From NCBI GenBank assembly GCA_013817465.1, contig JACDCP010000187.1, positions 1 to 6,536 of the forward strand: a DNA stretch of 6,536 nucleotides. Direction: 5' to 3'. Of this stretch, positions 1-5,537 are shown in pieces. The stretch is from Gammaproteobacteria bacterium. GTDB lineage: Bacteria > Pseudomonadota > Gammaproteobacteria > Steroidobacterales > JACDCP01. How positions within the stretch are numbered: the first letter of the stretch is position 1; each line of letters opens with the position of its first letter. The notes below the pieces were generated by a model, which did no database searches, was not told the DNA's origin, and saw only the letters and a program-made list of their open reading frames with translations. A program made the translations under genes and the position numbers.

Positions 1-1
1 G

Positions 2-757
2 GACTGCACCACCGGCAAGTGGCAGGTGCGCGTGACGGGCGGCGGAAACGCCGTGTCCTACAGAGGCCTGGTCACTTCTGACCAGCCGTTCACCAACGTG
101 ACGCCGGTCAGCGTGGAATCCAACGACACGTTCGATACCACCAATCCCCAGGCGATCTCATTCCGGCTGGGCGTCGGCGGCGCCGGCGAAGACGGCTTCA
201 ACTTCTCGTCCCCCGACGACGGCGGCGTCTGCTTCGACGCCGATCGACCGGTGGGTGTCACCGCGACGGTCGGCGGCAGCGGCATGGAAATCACGCCGCC
301 GTTCAACCTCGAGACGCTCGGGCCGTGCGGCGGAGTGTCGCCGAAGCTTACCGATAACGACGCGCCGTCGTCCTGTCCCGGCCTCCCGGCTTACGACAAG
401 GCGACCGAGCGGGGCGTGTTCATCGGCTGTGCGAACGGCAACTGGCAGGTTCGCGTGACGGGCGGCGGCGGCAGCAACGTGTCCTTCAGGGGCAGCGTGA
501 CTTCTGGATCGCCGTTCACGAGCGCGACAGGGGTCCTCATGGAAGCATCCGACACGGTGACCGTGACGACGAATCCCGCGGCGATCGACTACATCCTGAA
601 CGTGGGTGGCAGCGGCCAGGACGGCATCAATTTCAGCGGCGGCACGGACGTGTGCTTCGGCCTCGATGCGCCGTCGGGCGCGACCGTGCTGGTGGGCTCG
701 GACCGGACCCCGGTGTCCGTCCCGTTCGATCTGGCGACGCTCGGGTCATGTCCCTAG
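2..757 (+). CDS. C-terminal part of an unrecognised Cys/Gly-rich two-module repeat protein (5' end outside window)
   Basis: The frame is open from the window edge to a TAG at 755-757, so only the last 251 residues are visible. A GTG at 26 lies inside the first module and is not a credible start, because the module's conserved Trp (20-22) and preceding Cys lie upstream of it. The visible part has two modules of 105 residues each (nt 14-328 and 437-751), joined by a linker of about 36 residues. Shared blocks in order are WQVRVTGGG, VTS..PFT, TTNP.AI, VGG.G.DG.NFS, VCF and LG.C. There are seven Cys in the visible part, and Thr, Ser, Gly and Val are abundant, which suggests disulfide-stabilised beta domains of an exported protein. 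The protein ends one residue after the last module, with no LPXTG, PEP-CTERM or membrane anchor. I do not recognise the family; a binding or adhesin-like role is only a guess. It may belong to a separate transcription unit from the genes downstream. Confidence 0.8.
   Translation, partial: DCTTGKWQVRVTGGGNAVSYRGLVTSDQPFTNVTPVSVESNDTFDTTNPQAISFRLGVGGAGEDGFNFSSPDDGGVCFDADRPVGVTATVGGSGMEITPPFNLETLGPCGGVSPKLTDNDAPSSCPGLPAYDKATERGVFIGCANGNWQVRVTGGGGSNVSFRGSVTSGSPFTSATGVLMEASDTVTVTTNPAAIDYILNVGGSGQDGINFSGGTDVCFGLDAPSGATVLVGSDRTPVSVPFDLATLGSCP
14..328 (+). repeat. Protein-level tandem module, copy 1 (105 codons)
   Basis: First copy of the 105-residue module. It runs from Gly-Lys-Trp-Gln to a closing Leu-Gly-Pro-Cys. 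It matches copy 2 in the same order of blocks with only small internal gaps. The repeat is clearer in protein than in DNA, which suggests an old duplication. Confidence 0.8.
437..751 (+). repeat. Protein-level tandem module, copy 2 (105 codons)
   Basis: Second copy of the module. It runs from Gly-Asn-Trp-Gln to Leu-Gly-Ser-Cys, and only one Pro and the stop codon follow. It starts 423 nt (141 codons) after copy 1. A Cys sits three residues before the first Gly of the module, and copy 1 has one in the equivalent place. Confidence 0.8.
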
Positions 758-1015
758 CAGCCTGCCCGCTTAACGATCGGTGATCCGACGGCGGCCGGGG
801 GCGACCGCGCCCTGCGCCTCACGGCGCGTCTGACGCGATTGCCGGCGGGCGCGACGCCCGATACGCAATCCCCGCGCCAGCTTTCCGCGAACTCGCCATG
901 TCCGTCCATAAGCGTGACCGGGTACGATGAATTGTCCCCGATCCTGTGAGTAAATTCCGTCTGGCGCTACGTCTGTGCGCTCCCGGTTCCGGCGCCTTGC
1001 TGTACCGAGCTCGAG
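758..1015 (+). other. Non-coding gap between the repeat-protein gene and the sulfotransferase/glycosyltransferase cluster
   Basis: This 258-bp stretch is the largest gap in the window. I found no supported gene here on either strand. A stop at 947-949 closes the frame of the next gene, and there is no ATG, GTG or TTG in that frame before 1016. The first third carries short GC-rich inverted repeats (814-860). I searched 860-1015 for a sigma70-like promoter and found no pair of boxes with acceptable spacing: TTGTCC at 932-937 and TAAATT at 951-956 are only 13 bp apart. By its position and size, the gap is the likely home of the promoter for the downstream genes. Confidence 0.6.
814..860. repeat. 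Cluster of three short GC-rich inverted repeats, possible transcription stop
   Basis: There are three perfect inverted repeats. GCGCC/GGCGC at 814-827 has a 4-nt loop. CGCGTC/GACGCG at 825-837 has a 1-nt centre. CGGGCG/CGCCCG at 846-860 has a 3-nt loop. The first two share three bases, so they cannot both form in full as hairpins. They lie about 60-100 nt after the stop of the repeat-protein gene. No T-tract follows, so this is not a canonical intrinsic terminator. It could be RNA structure that stabilises the 3' end, or chance in GC-rich DNA. Confidence 0.3.
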
Positions 1016-1972
1016 ATGAAGTATCTGTACATCGTATCTTCTCCGCATGGCGGATCGACCCTGGTCAGCCTGGTCCTCGGCCGGCACGAAGCCGCGGCCA
1101 ACCTCGGCGAAGTCTCGTTCATTCCCAAACTGCTCGCGATGGGTGAGCTGTGCACCTGCGGCGATCGGCTGGCGGAGTGCGCGGAGTGGTCGAAGATCTT
1201 CGAAACCCTGGCCGCGGAGGAAAACGTGGATATGCGGGATTCGCCGTACGACTTCTATCTCGGCGATGCGATCAAGTATAGACACGGCTCGGGGCTCGTC
1301 GATCACGAGTACCAGACAGCCAGGCGAATGATGAGCGCAAAGCTGCGGGCAGCAGTGGAGACGGGCGCACTGCTGGCATCGCCCGGACGCCTCGTGCTTC
1401 GCGCGCTGACTCCGCCGGCGGTGAAACGCAGCATAGTCAACACGTCGAAGCTTTATGCTGCCGCAGCGACCGCATGGAACAAGGCGCTCATCGTCGACGC
1501 ATCGAAGTTGCCCCGAAAAGCTGCGCACCTCTACATGCAGGATCCGCAGCGCGTTCGGATTCTGCATCTGGTGCGCGACGGCCGGGGCGTCGTCGCTTCA
1601 CGCGTCAAATATATGTCGGCGGACAGAGCGGCGCAACGCTGGAAGCACTATCACAGTATCACGCGCAGGATCCTCCATCGCTGGGTTGCGCCTGCCGACC
1701 GGCGGCAGATCCGCTACGAGCACTTTGTAGCACACCCGGAGTCGCAACTGCGTTCATTGTGCGACTGGCTGGACATCGCTTACTCCCCGAGCATGGTCGA
1801 GCCTGCCGATAGAATGGTGCAGCACTCTGCCGGCGGCAACCCCGCCCGGTTTCAGTTCGTGGGGGAAATCAGAGCGGCGGACGAGCGGTGGCGCAAGGTG
1901 CTGAGCGAGGCTCAGCTCGATTTATTCGAGCGGATCGCGGGCAGCCTGAATCGGGAGTTCGGTTATGGCTGA
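1016..1972 (+). CDS. Sulfotransferase (PAPS-dependent, bacterial Sulfotransfer-type), first of two
   Basis: A 318-residue protein with the P-loop-like fold of PAPS-dependent sulfotransferases, which move a sulfuryl group from PAPS to a hydroxyl or amine of an acceptor. The 5'-phosphosulfate loop is at residues 8-15 (SSPHGGST), right after the first beta strand. The 3'-phosphate region is at 183-196 (HLVRDGRG followed by VVAS). A later RYEHF (233-237) and the C-terminal RW...LF.R (291-306) also fit bacterial members. A CTCG...C..W segment (46-58) recurs, from memory, in one bacterial subgroup. There is no signal peptide or membrane helix, so it is cytoplasmic. The start is firm: this ATG is the only start codon after an in-frame stop at 947-949, although the Shine-Dalgarno sequence is weak. 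The stop overlaps the next gene by 8 bp, which implies translational coupling. The acceptor is unknown; a sugar in the same glycan is the best inference. Confidence 0.85.
   Translation: MKYLYIVSSPHGGSTLVSLVLGRHEAAANLGEVSFIPKLLAMGELCTCGDRLAECAEWSKIFETLAAEENVDMRDSPYDFYLGDAIKYRHGSGLVDHEYQTARRMMSAKLRAAVETGALLASPGRLVLRALTPPAVKRSIVNTSKLYAAAATAWNKALIVDASKLPRKAAHLYMQDPQRVRILHLVRDGRGVVASRVKYMSADRAAQRWKHYHSITRRILHRWVAPADRRQIRYEHFVAHPESQLRSLCDWLDIAYSPSMVEPADRMVQHSAGGNPARFQFVGEIRAADERWRKVLSEAQLDLFERIAGSLNREFGYG
1953..1957 (+). promoter_or_regulatory. Ribosome binding site GGGAG for the first glycosyltransferase
   Basis: GGGAG lies 7 nt before the ATG at 1965, inside the end of the sulfotransferase gene. 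It supports 1965 over the in-frame ATG at 1992 as the start. Confidence 0.6.
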
Positions 1973-3194
1973 ACCGGCGCTGCGGGGCCGCATGCTGTAT
2001 CTCGTCGGCGGACCCGGCAACGCTGAGCGTGTCGATGTCTCCGATTTGTTCGCCAGCCGTCTGGCGTCGCTCGGCCTGCAGATCGACTACGTCATATTCG
2101 ACCGTCATCCATCGCCTGCGTGGCGCAAGACGATCTGGCGCGGTGCAACCGCGTATGTCGTCGGAAGAAGCCGGAGGACCGGTCTCACCGGAGCGGTGAT
2201 CAATAAGCTCTATGAATTTGCGGCCGACCTGCGGACGTTCTGGATATCGTTGAAGGGATCGTACGATATCATCCAGATACGCGACAAGTTCGTCGTCGGC
2301 GTCCTGTGTGTCTTTTCTGCAAAGCTGCGCAGATCGAGGTTCGTGTACTGGCTGTCGTATCCCTATGCGGAAGGCCGGGTGCTCGATGCGAAAGAGGGTC
2401 GTGCTCTCGTACCGTGGCTCAGCCTGGTCGGCGGCAAGGTGGCCGGATGGCTGCTTTACAGGGTCATCATGCCGCAAGCCGATCATAACTTCGTGCAAAG
2501 CGAGCAGATGTTGCTCGAGGTTGCCGCCAAGGGAATTCCCGTCGAAAGTATGTCCGCAGTGCCGATGGCCGTGAGCGACGAGTTACTGCTCAAGCCGATA
2601 GCTCGAGTCGAGGCAGACACGATTCTGTATCTGGGTACATTACTGCGAGTGCGGCGCCTGGAGGTTCTCATCGAGGCCCTCGGCATAGTGAAACAGACGC
2701 ATCCCGCAGCGAGGTTGATCTTTGTCGGTGACGGGGAAACCCCGCAGGATCGGCTGTTTCTGGAACAGGTTACCGAAAAGCTCGGTTTATCGGACGCCGT
2801 TGAATTCACCGGTATGCTGCCGATGAGCAAGGCGCATGACAGGGCCGCTGCCGCTGCCGTATGCGTATCCCCCTTTTTTCCGACGCCTGTCCTGCGGACA
2901 ACATCGCCGACCAAGTTGAGTGAGTACATGGCGCTGGGTCGTCCTGTCGTGGTGAACTCACACCCCGAGCAGAGTCTGGTGATCGAAGCCAGCGGGGCGG
3001 GTTTCTGCGTCGACTGGTCAGCCGCGGAATTCGCGGACGCAATATCGCGGCTCCTGTCCGATCCCGAGGCTGCGGATCGTATGGGCGCCCTGGGACGAGA
3101 ATACGTACGCGCGCACCGCACTTATCCCGTAATCGCCAGGCAGGTGGCGGAACGGTACCGGAAGCTGTTGCCGCCGGACGTTCATGCTTCATAA
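1965..3194 (+). CDS. Glycosyltransferase, GT4/GT-B type, with atypical donor-site residues
   Basis: A 409-residue protein of normal length for a GT-B retaining glycosyltransferase, which moves a sugar from a nucleotide donor to a growing glycan. The N-terminal acceptor half (about 10-200) starts with a beta strand and Gly-rich loop (LYLVGGPGN, 11-19). The C-terminal donor half has LYLGTLL (221-227), LIFVGDG (251-257), VEFTG (279-283), the SPTKLSEYMALGRPVV block (314-329) and a closing helix to about 402. Two typical donor-binding positions differ: the Arg of the usual GR....K motif is Thr225 and the Lys is Arg230. The first Glu of EX7E is Thr312, while Glu320 is kept. Loss of the first Glu is, from memory, not rare in the SPTK..EYMA subgroup. 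Hydrophobic stretches around 109-117 and 155-168 may give membrane contact. It overlaps both flanking sulfotransferase genes. Sugar specificity cannot be read from sequence. Confidence 0.85.
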   Translation: MAEPALRGRMLYLVGGPGNAERVDVSDLFASRLASLGLQIDYVIFDRHPSPAWRKTIWRGATAYVVGRSRRTGLTGAVINKLYEFAADLRTFWISLKGSYDIIQIRDKFVVGVLCVFSAKLRRSRFVYWLSYPYAEGRVLDAKEGRALVPWLSLVGGKVAGWLLYRVIMPQADHNFVQSEQMLLEVAAKGIPVESMSAVPMAVSDELLLKPIARVEADTILYLGTLLRVRRLEVLIEALGIVKQTHPAARLIFVGDGETPQDRLFLEQVTEKLGLSDAVEFTGMLPMSKAHDRAAAAAVCVSPFFPTPVLRTTSPTKLSEYMALGRPVVVNSHPEQSLVIEASGAGFCVDWSAAEFADAISRLLSDPEAADRMGALGREYVRAHRTYPVIARQVAERYRKLLPPDVHAS

Positions 3195-4251
3195 GGCAGA
3201 GCAGCCGGAGTCCGTCTCCGGGCCGGGGAACCGCGCGGCGATCGTCCTGGTGACGGGAGCGTCCCGTTCCGGTACGACGATGTTGAGCCGCATCCTCGGC
3301 AACCACTCGTCGATTCTCGGCTTGAAGGAATTACACTACTTCGGAGATCTCTGCGATCCCGGCAGGGGAGATCAGCAGATCGGGGCCGGTGAGCTGGAGC
3401 GATTGTCGGCGTCCCTGCTTGCGCGACAGGCCCGGGGGATATGGGGTTCCGGTTGTACGAATGCGGACTATGCGCAAGCGAAAAGCATTTGTGCGAGTCT
3501 CGAGGCGCCGGAGCGGACTGGATTCGGCGTTTTCGCCGCTGCTCTCTCTTTCCTCTCCAGGCAGGCCGGCAACAGTATTGCCTGCGAGCAGACGCCACGA
3601 AACGTCTTCTATGCCGAGCGGATTCTCGCCGCGCTGCCGCAGGTGCGCGTCATCCACATGGTGCGCGATCCGAGAGCAGTGCTGGCGTCGCAGAAGAATC
3701 GCTGGCAGCTCAAGCGATTGGGGGCAAAAAACGTACCGTTCGCCGAAGTCAGCCGCACCTGGCTGAATTACCATCCTATTACCATGGCAAAGCTTTGGGC
3801 CGGGGCCACCAGGTCTGCGCTTCGGCTCGCTGACCACCCGCGTGCGAAACTCGTTCGATTTGAGGAGCTGGCTGCGAACCCTGAGGAGGTCGTGCGCGAG
3901 ATTTGCGATTTTCTGGGTATCGCGTTCGAATCGAACATGTTGCTGGTCCCGCAATGGGGCTCCTCGAATATCCAGCATCAGATGGAGGAAAAGGGAATTT
4001 CGAAAGATGTGGTTGATCGGTGGGAGAAGATACTGGGTGATGGTGAAGTGAGCATTGTCGAGCGATATGCCGGACCGCTGATGAAGCAGTTTTCCTACGA
4101 GGCGAGAAGCGCCGGCGGCATGCCGGGGAAGCTCTCGACAGGCCGCTACCTGCTGAGTTACCCCTTTCACCTGGTCGGAGTAGCGCTCGCGAATCCGCGC
4201 AGGGCGTGGATTCAGCTTTCCGCCATGCTGCAAAGCAATCCCACAGGGTAA
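3184..4251 (+). CDS. Sulfotransferase (PAPS-dependent), second of two, with C-terminal extension
   Basis: A 355-residue cytoplasmic sulfotransferase. The 5'-phosphosulfate loop is TGASRSGTT (24-32), followed by LSRILGNH. The 3'-phosphate motif is VIHMVRDPRAVLAS (156-169), a close match to the family consensus, with Arg161 and Ser169 as the expected PAPS contacts. RFEEL (225-229) and the RW.K.L...V..ER segment (279-294) follow. It is distinct from the first sulfotransferase in the central region and lacks its CTCG block, so the two are unlikely to be a recent duplication. After the usual end of the core (about 305) there are about 50 extra residues, with a mixed hydrophobic and basic segment (321-349). 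The ATG at 3184 overlaps the preceding gene by 11 bp. The Shine-Dalgarno is weak, so translation may depend on coupling. It probably sulfates a second position or a different residue of the same product, by inference. Confidence 0.87.
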   Translation: MLHKAEQPESVSGPGNRAAIVLVTGASRSGTTMLSRILGNHSSILGLKELHYFGDLCDPGRGDQQIGAGELERLSASLLARQARGIWGSGCTNADYAQAKSICASLEAPERTGFGVFAAALSFLSRQAGNSIACEQTPRNVFYAERILAALPQVRVIHMVRDPRAVLASQKNRWQLKRLGAKNVPFAEVSRTWLNYHPITMAKLWAGATRSALRLADHPRAKLVRFEELAANPEEVVREICDFLGIAFESNMLLVPQWGSSNIQHQMEEKGISKDVVDRWEKILGDGEVSIVERYAGPLMKQFSYEARSAGGMPGKLSTGRYLLSYPFHLVGVALANPRRAWIQLSAMLQSNPTG

Positions 4252-4266
4252 ACCTCGAAACCCGCC

Positions 4267-5511
4267 ATGCCGCGTTTACTGTCCCTGAACACATACCACT
4301 ACCGCCGGGGTGGATCCGACGTCGCGTTCCTGGAAAGCGACAAGTTGTTCGCCGGCCTCGGTTGGGAAACGGCAGTGTTCGCGATGCATCACCCGAAGAA
4401 CGAACCTTCGCCCTGGAGCGAGTACTTCGTCGATGAGCTCGAGCTCGGTTCCAATTACACGTTGGCGAAAAAGATCGGCATGACCACCAAGGTCGTGTAC
4501 TCGTTCGAAGCCAGAAAGAAACTTGCCCGGCTGCTCGATGGCTGGCGTCCGGACATCGCGCATTCGCATTGCATTTATCATCATATATCGCCGTCGGTAC
4601 TGTCCTTGCTGCACAAGCGGGGCATTCCGACGGTGATGACTGCCCACGACCTCAAGCTGGCATGTCCGGCCTACAAGATGCTCAATGATCGGGGCATCTG
4701 CGAACGATGCAAGCACGGCAACCTGATGAACGTTGCCCTGCATCGATGCATTCACGGTTCCCTGGGCATGAGCTCGCTCATCATGGTCGAGTCAGTGGTG
4801 CACAGGATGCTCGGCCTGTATCGACACAATCTGGACCGTGTGATCGTACCGAGCCGGTTCTATGGCGAGAAGCTGGCCGAATGGGGCTGGCCGAGGGACA
4901 AGCTGGTTCATATTCCGAATTTCATCGAGGCGGATAATTTCGTGCCGCAATACGAGCCGGGAAAATATTTTCTTTATTTCGGCCGCCTCGCCCCCGAGAA
5001 GGGCGTGGACAAGCTTATCCGCGCGGTAAAGGGATTGTGTGTTGCGCTCAAAATTGCCGGTGTCGGGCCCTCGGAAAGCGAGCTTCATAAGCTCGCCGGG
5101 CAGGATGGGAACATCGAGTTCCTCGGGCATTGCTCGGGGGATCGGCTCTGGCAACTCGTTCGCCAGTCGCGGGCCGTGGTTTTGCCGTCGCAGTGGTACG
5201 AGAACGCGCCCCTCAGCATCCTCGAGTCCTATGCCAGCGGCAAACCGGTTATAGGAGCGCGCATCGGGGGTATCGTGGAAATGGTTCGCGACGGTGAGTC
5301 CGGATTTCTTTTCGATCCCGGCAGCGCGGACGATCTGGCCGCGAAACTGTCCAATGCAGCCTCACTGCCTGAGATACGGTTGAAGGAAATGGGCGAATTC
5401 GCGCGTCGTCATGTTGCAACCCGCTTCACCAGGGCCCGCTTCATTTCCGGCACCCTGAAACTTTATGCGGAGCTCGGGGTAGACATCTCATCGCATTCGA
5501 ATACTGGATGA
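4267..5511 (+). CDS. Glycosyltransferase family 4 (GT-B, retaining) with canonical EX7E motif
   Basis: A 414-residue GT4 enzyme with a full set of motifs. The N-terminal half has LNTYHYRRGGSD (7-18), where the Gly-Gly loop is the usual nucleotide/acceptor loop, then a TAHDLKLACP block (125-134). The donor half has YFGRLAPEKGVDKL (237-250) with Arg240 and Lys245 as expected phosphate contacts, IAGVGP (263-268), and EX7E as Glu312 and Glu320 in YENAPLSILE. KPVIGARIGGIVEMV (326-340) follows. Four Cys (133, 145, 148, 161) form a CX11CX2CX12C pattern in the acceptor half. The start is firm: the preceding gene ends 15 bp upstream in the same frame, and this is the only start codon in between. No clear Shine-Dalgarno is seen, so reinitiation after the sulfotransferase is likely. 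It is probably cytoplasmic and peripheral to the membrane, adding one sugar to a lipid-linked glycan. Donor and acceptor are unknown. Confidence 0.92.
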   Translation: MPRLLSLNTYHYRRGGSDVAFLESDKLFAGLGWETAVFAMHHPKNEPSPWSEYFVDELELGSNYTLAKKIGMTTKVVYSFEARKKLARLLDGWRPDIAHSHCIYHHISPSVLSLLHKRGIPTVMTAHDLKLACPAYKMLNDRGICERCKHGNLMNVALHRCIHGSLGMSSLIMVESVVHRMLGLYRHNLDRVIVPSRFYGEKLAEWGWPRDKLVHIPNFIEADNFVPQYEPGKYFLYFGRLAPEKGVDKLIRAVKGLCVALKIAGVGPSESELHKLAGQDGNIEFLGHCSGDRLWQLVRQSRAVVLPSQWYENAPLSILESYASGKPVIGARIGGIVEMVRDGESGFLFDPGSADDLAAKLSNAASLPEIRLKEMGEFARRHVATRFTRARFISGTLKLYAELGVDISSHSNTG

Positions 5512-5523
5512 CAGTCAGACTGC

Positions 5524-5531
5524 AAAGGGGG
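5524..5531 (+). promoter_or_regulatory. Strong ribosome binding site AAAGGGGG for the exported hydrolase
   Basis: A purine run ends 6 nt before the ATG at 5538. It is the clearest Shine-Dalgarno in the window and fixes the start of the hydrolase. It suggests independent, efficient initiation compared with the coupled genes upstream. Confidence 0.65.
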
Positions 5532-5537
5532 CCATCG

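Noticed and set aside
932..956. A possible sigma70 promoter with TTGTCC and TAAATT
   Set aside because: The two boxes are only 13 bp apart, too close for a normal sigma70 promoter, and no other pair in the gap fits.
946..1146. A short + strand frame with GTG start before the first sulfotransferase
   Set aside because: It overlaps the conserved N-terminus of the sulfotransferase in another frame, has no domain, and its translation is Arg-rich shadow sequence.
770..1567. A 265-codon open frame on the - strand across the gap and the first sulfotransferase
   Set aside because: It is antisense to a gene with clear sulfotransferase motifs, its translation is rich in Arg with no recognisable domain, and long antisense frames are expected in GC-rich coding DNA.
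2483..3121. A 212-codon open frame on the - strand under the first glycosyltransferase
   Set aside because: It is a Ser/Arg-rich shadow of a real gene, with no own ribosome binding site or domain that I can see.
3331..4233. A 300-codon open frame on the - strand under the second sulfotransferase
   Set aside because: It lies wholly within a gene with intact PAPS-binding motifs on the other strand. Its product has low-complexity Arg/Pro-rich composition and no domain.
4435..4446. A perfect 12-bp palindrome GAGCTCGAGCTC
   Set aside because: It encodes Glu-Leu-Glu-Leu inside the second glycosyltransferase. Codon choice for a repeated dipeptide explains it, and it has no regulatory context.
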